From positions 1 through 7,045 of the forward strand of contig CAMDGW010000126.1 of the NCBI GenBank assembly GCA_945897695.1: a stretch of 7,045 nt of DNA, given 5' to 3'. Below are positions 1-4,490 of this stretch, piece by piece. This stretch comes from Pseudobacteriovorax antillogorgiicola. Its GTDB lineage: Bacteria > Bdellovibrionota_B > Oligoflexia > Oligoflexales > RGVZ01. A program made the position numbers and the translations under genes. Position 1 is the stretch's first letter, and every line of letters begins with the position of its first letter. The notes under the pieces were generated by a model that saw only the letters and a list, made by a program, of their open reading frames with translations, made no database searches and was not told the origin of the DNA.

Positions 1-8
1 CAGGTTCA

Positions 9-38
9 TTTAGAGCTTCAGCTATACTTCGCTATATT
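9..38 (+). promoter_or_regulatory. possible sigma70-type promoter
   Basis: TTTAGA at 9-14 (4 of 6 to TTGACA) is followed after 18 nt by TATATT at 33-38 (5 of 6 to TATAAT). The region is AT-rich and lies just upstream of the gene at 81. An imperfect tandem duplication (CTTCAGCTATA at 16-26, CTTCGCTATA at 27-36) supplies several -10-like hexamers, so the exact element is uncertain. Confidence 0.3.
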
Positions 39-80
39 TAGTTTATACAATTATTGTTTCAATGCAAAGGAGGACTATTC

Positions 81-512
81 ATGGCTGAGCTTGAAACAAG
101 TCATGTCTTTAATGGCGACATCAATAAAGTCTTTAGGGCACTTGGCCAATTCGAGAAATATCCGGAATTCATACCGGGGGTTACGGGTATAAAAATTACA
201 CCTGCGCCAAATGGTAGCAAAGCTAAATGCCTGCTTCGCACAGAATTAAATATCGTAAAGACATTTTTTTACACAAATGAAATGTTTATCGAAGAGCCAA
301 GCCGTATCTGGTGGGCCATGGTCGATAGCAACCTTATGAAAAAAAATGAAGGTAGCTGGACCCTAACTGCTCAGGGCGACAAGACCCATGCTGTCTATAA
401 ATTAGACGTAAGTTTTAAGGGTTTGGTTCCGTCAATGGTCACTGACCAGGTAGCAAAGGCTAATTTACCGGGAATGTTTGCTGGTTTCCAGCGCCTCATT
501 GACTCGCTCTAG
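81..512 (+). CDS. START-fold (SRPBCC) protein of the polyketide cyclase / COQ10-RatA type
   Basis: A 143-residue protein that fills a single SRPBCC (START-like, helix-grip) domain. Such domains form a deep hydrophobic cavity; COQ10 members bind quinones or lipids and RatA is named as a toxin, but no specific ligand can be read here. Visible family features are an N-terminal strand ending in HVFNGDINKVF, the FEKYPEFIPGV segment typical of COQ10-like proteins, a WW pair in the middle and a long C-terminal helix starting near NLPGMFAGF. The ATG at 81 is chosen because an almost perfect Shine-Dalgarno, AAAGGAGG at 66-73, lies 7 nt before it. An in-frame TTG at 54 would put that Shine-Dalgarno inside the coding region and is rejected. 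There is no signal peptide, so it is cytoplasmic. It converges on the next gene with a 21-bp gap and no terminator hairpin. Fold is confident, function is not. Confidence 0.85.
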   Translation: MAELETSHVFNGDINKVFRALGQFEKYPEFIPGVTGIKITPAPNGSKAKCLLRTELNIVKTFFYTNEMFIEEPSRIWWAMVDSNLMKKNEGSWTLTAQGDKTHAVYKLDVSFKGLVPSMVTDQVAKANLPGMFAGFQRLIDSL

Positions 513-533
513 AGAAATGCTCTCACTGTGCCC

Positions 534-1043
534 CTAGTCAACAAGCGCCAAATCTGACCAATCTACGATAAACGGCACGCCATTGGCCTGTCGAACCTGG
601 GGATAGTCATCCATAACCAGTCCTGCATGACCCAATGCTTTCGCCGTTAGGACCAGCTTTTGATTTAGCAGTTTGGCACAGTCACGCCCGACGTCCTGCC
701 CCTTCGGCATCACAATAGCGGTCAATCCAGCATGATGAATCACAGTCATCGGCGGGACTAAAGTATCCTCTTCAATCTGGCGAGCCCTGGCAATCGCCTC
801 GCACCATCGTTTCACCCAAAGGTCCCCCCCTTTGGTAAACGATGTTTTAGCTATATTAACCGCAAGGCTCAGAGGCGAAGCCACCAGTTCAAAACTCTGA
901 AAATGACTTCCTTCACCGATAAATTGAGCAAGGGACCGTCTGGCTGATTCGCTCAAAGGAGCCAGACGCGATAAGAGCGTCGCAGCTCGCGATTCGTCAA
1001 ACGACGCATAAAACATCGCTTTAAGATCTGGAAACCTTGTCAT
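534..1043 (-). CDS. hypothetical protein, 169 aa
   Basis: I do not recognise this protein. It starts at the ATG complementary to 1041-1043, preceded by AGGGGGTC at about 1047-1054, which is a reasonable ribosome binding site. It has no signal peptide or membrane segment. The N-terminal half looks helical and is rich in Leu, Ala and Ser. The C-terminal part has a segment reading GLVMDDYPQVRQ followed by GVPFIVDWSDL, where an acidic DD, then a hydrophobic strand ending in DWSD, is faintly reminiscent of the C-lobe of kinase-like folds, but no catalytic HxD or DFG pattern is present and I do not claim a kinase. A -10-like GATAAT lies on this strand at 1084-1089 with no convincing -35. The gene is monocistronic by position, convergent with the START protein and divergent from the small-protein cluster. 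Reality of the gene is likely because of its length and good start context. Confidence 0.75.
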   Translation of the reverse strand: MTRFPDLKAMFYASFDESRAATLLSRLAPLSESARRSLAQFIGEGSHFQSFELVASPLSLAVNIAKTSFTKGGDLWVKRWCEAIARARQIEEDTLVPPMTVIHHAGLTAIVMPKGQDVGRDCAKLLNQKLVLTAKALGHAGLVMDDYPQVRQANGVPFIVDWSDLALVD

Positions 1044-1144
1044 TTTGACCCCCTAGGATGTTGGAAGGCGGAAATTTTCTTTTATTATCTCATGTTTACA
1101 ACTGAATCGTACAATCGACCACGGAGGACTCTTGGAGCGTTGTG

Positions 1145-1178
1145 GTGTCAGTAGTCTTGACACTTTGTCACTGAGACA
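1145..1178. promoter_or_regulatory. operator-like cluster of alternating TGTCA half-sites
   Basis: Three exact half-sites and one variant alternate in orientation: TGTCA at 1146-1150, TGACA at 1158-1162, TGTCA at 1166-1170 and AGACA at 1174-1178. The first two form GTGTCA-N7-TGACAC (1145-1163) and the middle two form the 13-bp palindrome TGACA-CTT-TGTCA (1158-1170). The cluster covers the -35 and spacer of the promoter below, the usual position for a repressor operator. The binding protein cannot be named. Confidence 0.45.
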
Positions 1179-1184
1179 TACAGT
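1157..1184 (+). promoter_or_regulatory. sigma70-type promoter
   Basis: A perfect TTGACA at 1157-1162 is followed after 16 nt by TACAGT at 1179-1184 (4 of 6 to TATAAT). Transcription would begin near 1191 and run toward the small gene at 1362, giving a leader of roughly 170 nt. The palindromic half-sites that overlap it suggest regulation. Confidence 0.5.
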
Positions 1185-1268
1185 ACTCAGAAGGTTTAAG
1201 GGCGTAGCGTATGGCTAATCCTTTGTAATTTAATGCTTTTATGGTAAGCCTCTTAGCGACCCACGCGA

Positions 1269-1320
1269 GCCACGTCCGTGGCATAAGCCTTGCTTCAAGG
1301 AAATCAAGGGCTAGCGCCCT
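1269..1320 (+). other. structured leader: three consecutive short hairpins
   Basis: GCCAC/GTGGC (1269-1273 with 1278-1282), CCTTG/CAAGG (1288-1292 with 1296-1300) and AGGGC/GCCCT (1307-1311 with 1316-1320) each form a perfect 5-bp stem with a 3-4 nt loop. They follow one another within 52 nt of the inferred leader of the gene at 1362. None is followed by a T-run, so they are not intrinsic terminators. No known riboswitch class was recognised. Confidence 0.35.
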
Positions 1321-1361
1321 GAACTTCTGAAGCTGAACTTACTGCTGATCTGGAGGAACTG

Positions 1362-1580
1362 ATGCAAAGACAAGCTGAATCTAAAACTACAAATGTCGTC
1401 TCTCTCTTTAGTCGCAAAGACGCTGAGGCCATGGAGAAGAAAGAAACAGAGGCATCTGAAGAATGTTCCACCAGCTTTTTTGACGCAATGCGCAAGAATA
1501 CCGAAAACGAAGAGCGTCTTCGCAAGGAAAGATTGAAAGCCAACCAATCAGTTCTAAAATCCTACCGCATCAAAAACTAA
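1362..1580 (+). CDS. small charged orphan protein, 72 aa
   Basis: I do not recognise a named family. The ATG at 1362 is preceded by GGAGGAA at 1352-1358, a strong ribosome binding site at close spacing. The frame is open for 13 codons upstream but contains no usable start there. The protein is very rich in Lys, Arg and Glu, has no signal peptide or membrane segment and one Cys (residue 35). It begins with a short hydrophobic patch, NVVSLFSRK (11-19), then an acidic/basic linker, then a probable helix from about 38 to 62 and a basic tail, NQSVLKSYRIKN, that looks like a conserved recognition element. The next small gene carries a comparable N-terminal patch (KILDFKSFK), which suggests a shared short motif. 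It is probably co-regulated with that gene. The two larger minus-strand frames opposite it lack supporting start signals, so the plus strand is preferred. Confidence 0.7.
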   Translation: MQRQAESKTTNVVSLFSRKDAEAMEKKETEASEECSTSFFDAMRKNTENEERLRKERLKANQSVLKSYRIKN

Positions 1581-1601
1581 TAACTTCTTTTATGTTTCAA
1601 T

Positions 1602-1619
1602 GGGGCTATCACTAGTCCC
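1602..1619 (+). repeat. inverted repeat between the two small genes
   Basis: GGGGCTA (1602-1608) pairs with TAGTCCC (1613-1619) across a 4-nt loop, a 7-bp stem with one G-U wobble. It lies 22 nt after the stop of the first small gene. There is no T-run on either side, so it is not an intrinsic terminator; it may stabilise the mRNA 3' end or separate the two reading frames. Confidence 0.3.
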
Positions 1620-1705
1620 GATATCCTCAGTTCACTTTTCCCGTTGTCGCTGTCTGTCCCTAACTGTTGTTGAATCTCCTACTGCCCCATTTGAGGAACC
1701 CGCCC

Positions 1706-1996
1706 ATGTCATCCAACACGAATATTCCTACTGAAACAAAAATTCTCGATTTCAAATCATTTAAACAGAAGCAAGAAACTAATAATGAGTTTTCACGGTC
1801 ACGCAAGCCTCTCTATGTAAATAAGGAAGAAGGTCGTATTTCTGGCAATGCAGAAGGCGCAAAATCTGCTGCCGACAAAGGCGAAGACTTCGGAGATCGC
1901 CTTCAGAAGATCCGCTCAAGCCTTGATCGCATCAACTCTCTAATGGCAGACCTAAAAAAGCTTTCGACTAATAAGAGCAAAGATCAATTGAATTGA
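1706..1996 (+). CDS. small coiled-coil orphan protein, 96 aa
   Basis: Not recognised as a named family. The ATG at 1706 is chosen because GAGGAA at 1693-1698 lies 7 nt upstream; an in-frame TTG at 1667 has no Shine-Dalgarno and would add an unlikely hydrophobic start. The N-terminus has the patch TKILDFKSFK (11-20), similar in pattern to NVVSLFSRK in the preceding gene. A polar, probably disordered middle (21-58) is followed by a heptad-patterned helix: F62, L66, I69, L73, I76, M80 and L83 alternate at 4- and 3-residue steps, the a/d pattern of a short coiled coil, so it likely oligomerises or docks to a helical partner. No signal peptide or membrane segment, so cytoplasmic. It ends before a strong terminator and lies 125 bp after the first small gene, probably in one transcript with it. 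Confidence 0.75.
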   Translation: MSSNTNIPTETKILDFKSFKQKQETNNEFSRSRKPLYVNKEEGRISGNAEGAKSAADKGEDFGDRLQKIRSSLDRINSLMADLKKLSTNKSKDQLN

Positions 1997-1999
1997 TCT
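1981..1999. repeat. perfect 8-bp inverted repeat spanning a stop codon
   Basis: AGATCAAT (1981-1988) and ATTGATCT (1992-1999) are exact inverted copies separated by 3 nt. The repeat overlaps the last codons and the TGA stop (1994-1996) of the small coiled-coil gene and sits 21 bp before the terminator. It is AT-rich and its role is unknown. Confidence 0.35.
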
Positions 2000-2020
2000 G
2001 ATCAAAACCCAGGAAAAATT

Positions 2021-2049
2021 AAAACCCGGTGGCTCTTGCCCCGGGTTTT
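2021..2049. terminator. bidirectional intrinsic terminator
   Basis: AAAACCCGG (2021-2029) pairs with CCGGGTTTT (2041-2049). An inner GGC/GCC (2031-2033 with 2038-2040) extends the stem past one bulged T to a TCTT tetraloop, giving 12 bp. On the plus strand it is followed by a T-run and ends the small-gene transcript. On the minus strand the A-tract becomes TTTTAATTTTT and ends the deoA-hpt transcript. It sits exactly between the convergent stops at 1996 and 2070. Confidence 0.9.
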
Positions 2050-2069
2050 TGATTATTGTTTATTCTGAC

Positions 2070-2606
2070 TCATGTTTGAACCTGTGCAATATACGGCAAC
2101 TCTCGAAATCTTTGATCAAGGTCCAATCCATAGCCGATCACAAACTCATTGGAGATTGAAAATCCGTGATAATCAACTTTTACCGGAACTTCACGGGCTT
2201 CTGGTTTATCCAGAAGGGTACACAGACGCAGCGACTTTGGACCACGCTCATTTAATATTCTCATCAGATAATCAAGAGTGCGTCCGGTGTCGATGATATC
2301 TTCGACCAAGATGACGTTTTTTCCTGAGATGTCAGTTGAAAGATCCTGCGTGATTCTAACAGTTCCAGTGCTGCGGGTTCCCGAATAGCTTGCACATCCA
2401 ATAAAATCGACCACTACGGGAGATTTAATGGCGCGAACAAGATCAGCTGTAAACATAAAAGCACCCTTTAAAACACCGACGATAACAACAGGCTCGCCCT
2501 TTAGATCTTGAGTTATCTTGCGACCAAGCTCTTGAACGCGCTCACGGATCTCAGCCTCGTCATGAAGAGGTTTATATTTAATAGTATCAGGATTTACAGA
2601 ACCCAC
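2070..2606 (-). CDS. hpt: hypoxanthine(-guanine) phosphoribosyltransferase
   Basis: Transfers phosphoribose from PRPP to hypoxanthine or guanine, making IMP or GMP in cytoplasmic purine salvage. The 178 residues match the family length. The PRPP-binding loop is VILVEDIIDTGRT (98-110), with the E102-D103 pair and the catalytic base D106. Other family marks are the early VVIVGVLKGAFMF segment (40-52), which holds the PPi-loop K-G, the flexible-loop SYSGT (73-77), K134 after LLD for the base O6, and GLDLDQRFR (160-168), whose D162 and R168 correspond to human HPRT D193 and R199. All expected catalytic residues are present. The start is a GTG, chosen from its ribosome binding site (see 2615-2620). 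It follows deoA by 30 bp on the same strand and shares its transcript, which ends at the bidirectional terminator. Hypoxanthine versus xanthine preference cannot be settled by eye. Confidence 0.95.
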   Translation of the reverse strand: MGSVNPDTIKYKPLHDEAEIRERVQELGRKITQDLKGEPVVIVGVLKGAFMFTADLVRAIKSPVVVDFIGCASYSGTRSTGTVRITQDLSTDISGKNVILVEDIIDTGRTLDYLMRILNERGPKSLRLCTLLDKPEAREVPVKVDYHGFSISNEFVIGYGLDLDQRFRELPYIAQVQT

Positions 2607-2614
2607 TTTGCATT

Positions 2615-2620
2615 CCTCCT
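2615..2620 (-). promoter_or_regulatory. ribosome binding site that selects a GTG start for hpt
   Basis: AGGAGG on the minus strand lies 8 nt before the GTG complementary to 2604-2606. An ATG (complement of 2611-2613) is only 1 nt from the Shine-Dalgarno and is out of frame, stopping after 8 codons, so the GTG is the working start. Confidence 0.75.
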
Positions 2621-2636
2621 CGTAGAGATACGAAAC

Positions 2637-3941
2637 CTATATAATACGCCAGACAAGTGATTCAGGCTCGGCCTGATCAGCAATGGTGTATGCACTCGAG
2701 ACTCTTTTGATAATGTGATCGGCAATGGCGGCTGACTCAGCGTGAATAATTGCCAAAGGCTCACCCGCTTCGATTTTGTCACCAACTCTTTTCAATTTTG
2801 ATAGGCCAACAGCAGGATTGATCTTGTCAGAGGATTTTCGACGACCACCACCTAGCTCAATGATAGCTAGGCCAAGTTCACGCACTTCACAAGTCGAGAT
2901 AACACCTTTACGCGCTGAATTGACCCCTATCATCACAGGAGCCTGCGGCAACCGACGGGTGTCTTCAATTTGCCTGACGTCTCCACCTTGAGACGCAATC
3001 ACCCTAGAAAAAACTTCAAAGTCTTTGCCTGACTTTAGATATCCTTCAAGCCGGGACTTAATGGCATTCTTACTCTCACCTGGTCGTGCCAGCAGGATAG
3101 TTTCCGCAGCAAGCTCAAGAGAAAGCTCACGAGTTGAGGTAGGACCTCCACCCTTTAAAACATCGACACACTCTGCAATCTCTAAACTATTTCCGGCACG
3201 GTCACCAAGCGGGCTTCCCATATCGGTGAGAAGGCACCGTATCTGCAAACCGCTTGCAGCGCCAACACTTGCAATAGACTGTGCCAGAGCCAAAGCAGCC
3301 TCCTTGGATTGCATGAACGCTCCGGAACCAAACTTCACATCCATGACAAGGCAACCAATACCCTCGGCGAGCTTTTTGCTGAGAATTGAAGCCGTGATCA
3401 GAGGAACACTTTCAACCGTATCCGTAACGTCGCGCATGGCGTAAAGACGCTTGTCGAGTGGGGCAATCTCCTCAGTCTGACCCATGAAGACGCCGCCGTT
3501 TTTGGTCAGAAATCTTATGGCATCGTTGGAGGATGGGTAAACATTCATACCGCTGATAGCTTCAAGCTTGTCGAGCGTGCCCCCAGTATGGCCGAGACCC
3601 CGCCCAGCAATCATCGGAACTTTCAAGCCTTCGAGAATACAAAGGGGCATAAGAATTGGGCTAGTCTTATCACCAACCCCACCGGTACTATGCTTGTCCG
3701 CAATTTCTCTCTTGCTCCCTGGCCATTCAAGAATCCGGCCTGAGTCACGCATAGTGAGCGTCAAAGCAGCTGTCTCATCGCGATTCATCCCTTTCAGAAC
3801 AATTGCCATCAGCATAGCGGCAACCTGATAATCAGCCACATCCCCTTGAAGGAGCCCACCAAAAAAGGCCGAAATTTCGCCCGTCGATAGGGCCTCTCCA
3901 AGTCGTTTTTTACGAATAATTTCCTGGGGCAGAGTGGCCAT
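2637..3941 (-). CDS. deoA: thymidine phosphorylase (pyrimidine-nucleoside phosphorylase family)
   Basis: Cleaves thymidine or deoxyuridine with phosphate to the free base and 2-deoxyribose-1-phosphate, in cytoplasmic pyrimidine salvage. At 434 aa it matches full-length DeoA/Pdp. Order of domains: a helical N-terminal domain to about residue 65, the phosphate-binding loop KHSTGGVGD (83-91), the family signature GRGLGHTGGTLDKLE (113-127), the base-binding residues R170, S185 and K189 (E. coli R171, S186, K190), the MDVKFGSGAFM segment (200-210), and a C-terminal alpha/beta domain ending with the GEPLAIIHAE stretch. As I recall, Lys at the position of M110 marks broad-specificity enzymes while Met marks thymidine phosphorylase, so DeoA is preferred over Pdp; this rests on memory. 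The signature's usual first Ser is Ala112. The ATG at 3941 has CAGGAG just upstream. It is the first gene of an operon with hpt, and its leader can fold over its own start. Confidence 0.95.
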   Translation of the reverse strand: MATLPQEIIRKKRLGEALSTGEISAFFGGLLQGDVADYQVAAMLMAIVLKGMNRDETAALTLTMRDSGRILEWPGSKREIADKHSTGGVGDKTSPILMPLCILEGLKVPMIAGRGLGHTGGTLDKLEAISGMNVYPSSNDAIRFLTKNGGVFMGQTEEIAPLDKRLYAMRDVTDTVESVPLITASILSKKLAEGIGCLVMDVKFGSGAFMQSKEAALALAQSIASVGAASGLQIRCLLTDMGSPLGDRAGNSLEIAECVDVLKGGGPTSTRELSLELAAETILLARPGESKNAIKSRLEGYLKSGKDFEVFSRVIASQGGDVRQIEDTRRLPQAPVMIGVNSARKGVISTCEVRELGLAIIELGGGRRKSSDKINPAVGLSKLKRVGDKIEAGEPLAIIHAESAAIADHIIKRVSSAYTIADQAEPESLVWRII

Positions 3942-3983
3942 AAGAGCTCCTGTTCATTTCCTAAGCTCTTAGAATTTCTAAGA
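3941..3983 (-). promoter_or_regulatory. deoA leader with two mutually exclusive hairpins over the ribosome binding site
   Basis: Read on the minus strand, two perfect inverted repeats share a segment. Hairpin B (3983-3977 with 3973-3967) pairs TCTTAGA with TCTAAGA across a 3-nt loop. Hairpin A pairs TAAGAGCT (3971-3964) with AGCTCTTA (3948-3941) across a 15-nt loop and covers the end of the Shine-Dalgarno, the whole spacer and the A of the deoA ATG. The arms overlap at 3967-3971, so only one can form at a time. This is the layout of a translational on/off switch. The transcript start is unknown; hairpin B only exists if transcription starts upstream of 3983. Confidence 0.45.
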
Positions 3984-3997
3984 ACACCATTAAAATG

Positions 3998-4026
3998 TTG
4001 ACAAAATAGACAGAGGAATGTATGTT
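3998..4026 (+). promoter_or_regulatory. sigma70-type promoter for the zinc-ribbon-like gene
   Basis: A perfect TTGACA (3998-4003) is separated by the ideal 17 nt from TATGTT (4021-4026, 4 of 6 to TATAAT). The start point would be near 4033, giving a leader of about 80 nt before the ATG at 4113. A weak stem, CTATT/AATAG (4033-4037 with 4049-4053), is followed directly by six T (4054-4059), but its GC-poor stem makes a real terminator doubtful. Confidence 0.65.
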
Positions 4027-4112
4027 ACGCCCCTATTTTGGGCTAGGGAATAGTTTTTTCCACCAAAGATCCAATTCTTCGGTTTTTGTCCATTTTATAA
4101 AGGAGGTTTCCC

Positions 4113-4349
4113 ATGGAATTTGAAACCACGACTGACGCCAGCGGCAACAAAGTTAAGAAGCTACCACCTTCCGTTGTTAAAGATATCGAATTGAAAAATC
4201 ACGCTCGTCGATTGGCCAATCTTTCGCCCATTCGTATTAAAGTTCGCGCATGTATTGCATGCGGTACTCTTTTCGAATCAGCCGGCAACCGTACATGTGG
4301 TCGCAATACGCGCAGCACGGGATTCATTGCTGGTCGCGAAATTATTTAA
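4113..4349 (+). CDS. 78-aa zinc-ribbon-like protein lacking the fourth cysteine
   Basis: A small basic protein with a strong ribosome binding site, AAAGGAGGT at 4099-4107, 5 nt before the ATG. The C-terminal half contains C47-x2-C50-G-x2-F-x-S-x-G-N-R-x-C62. It closely follows a small zinc-finger pattern common in phages and alphaproteobacteria (CxxCgxxFxSxGxxNRxCxxC), which is established as a pattern but, as far as I know, without assigned function. Here the position expected for the fourth Cys is N65, encoded by AAT (4305-4307), two changes from a Cys codon, so a sequencing error is unlikely. With three Cys and only H30 in the whole chain as another ligand, zinc binding may be lost or shared between subunits. 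A nucleic-acid role is plausible from the many Arg and Lys residues (KNHARR, RIKVR, RNTR) but is inference. It has its own promoter and is divergent from deoA. Confidence 0.8.
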   Translation: MEFETTTDASGNKVKKLPPSVVKDIELKNHARRLANLSPIRIKVRACIACGTLFESAGNRTCGRNTRSTGFIAGREII

Positions 4350-4408
4350 TTGGCAACCTACGGTAATATGAAAGCCTAAAGCCATTTTTTGGTAATTGAT
4401 AAACTCTC

Positions 4409-4432
4409 TCGGCAGTTTTTGCCTAATGCCGA
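4409..4432 (+). repeat. hairpin in the 4350-4490 intergenic region
   Basis: TCGGCA (4409-4414) pairs with TGCCGA (4427-4432) across 12 nt. A smaller alternative, GGCA/TGCC (4411-4414 with 4420-4423), uses the same left arm. It lies between the zinc-ribbon-like gene and the terminator-like hairpin and has no T-run after it. Confidence 0.3.
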
Positions 4433-4447
4433 CAAATGATAACGCCG

Positions 4448-4485
4448 ATCCCCCTGAAAGCTCAAAGGCTCTTCTGGGGGATTTT
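4448..4485 (+). terminator. terminator-like hairpin overlapping the next gene's ribosome binding site
   Basis: ATCCCCC (4448-4454) pairs with GGGGGAT (4476-4482). Inside, past a T-T mismatch, GAA/TTC and AGC/GCT extend the stem around one bulged base to a loop of about 6 nt. Four T (4482-4485) end the element, so it resembles a rho-independent terminator for the zinc-ribbon-like gene. Its 3' arm, GGGGGA, is also the only Shine-Dalgarno-like sequence for the ATG at 4491, so folding would hide that site. Confidence 0.6.
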
Positions 4486-4490
4486 CGGTT

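Larger units (their letters stand above)
1044..1361. other. 318-bp intergenic region, regulatory
   Basis: This stretch has no convincing gene. From left to right it holds the upstream region of the minus-strand gene (AT-rich, to about 1100), a cluster of TGTCA/TGACA half-sites overlapping a sigma70-like promoter (1145-1184), and about 170 nt of leader before the small gene at 1362, with three short consecutive hairpins between 1269 and 1320. A 28-codon TTG-start frame at 1132-1218 with GGAGG at 1123-1127 is possible but was not accepted. Confidence 0.6.

Noticed and set aside
54..80. N-terminal extension of the START protein from TTG at 54.
   Set aside because: It would place the strong AAAGGAGG Shine-Dalgarno inside the coding sequence; ATG at 81 is the natural start.
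534..1043. Kinase-like assignment for the 169-aa protein from its DWSD segment.
   Set aside because: No HxD catalytic loop, DFG or glycine-rich loop is visible and the protein is too short for a complete kinase fold.
1132..1218. A 28-codon frame starting with TTG, with GGAGG at 1123-1127.
   Set aside because: The start is a weak TTG, spacing is tight (4 nt), and the frame lies across the TGTCA operator cluster and promoter, which explain the sequence better.
1304..1547. Two overlapping minus-strand frames (79 and 78 codons) opposite the 72-aa gene.
   Set aside because: They are mirror frames of a Lys/Glu-rich gene, have Ser/Leu-rich low-complexity products, and the plus-strand gene has the strong ribosome binding site.
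1602..1619. The hairpin after the 72-aa gene as a transcription terminator.
   Set aside because: It has no T-run on either strand; it is listed only as an inverted repeat.
2588..2613. ATG complementary to 2611-2613 as the hpt start.
   Set aside because: It is out of frame with hpt, stops after 8 codons and is only 1 nt from the Shine-Dalgarno; the GTG at 2606 has the proper 8-nt spacing.
2776..3828. Three plus-strand frames (2776-2991, 3025-3444, 3568-3828) inside deoA.
   Set aside because: They lie opposite a certain, well-conserved enzyme gene, have no start signals and give Pro/Ser/Arg-rich products typical of antisense shadows.
3908..3957. A short upstream frame (ATG complementary to 3955-3957) overlapping the deoA start.
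   Set aside because: It has AGGA only 2 nt from the ATG and no sign of use; the two leader hairpins explain the region better.
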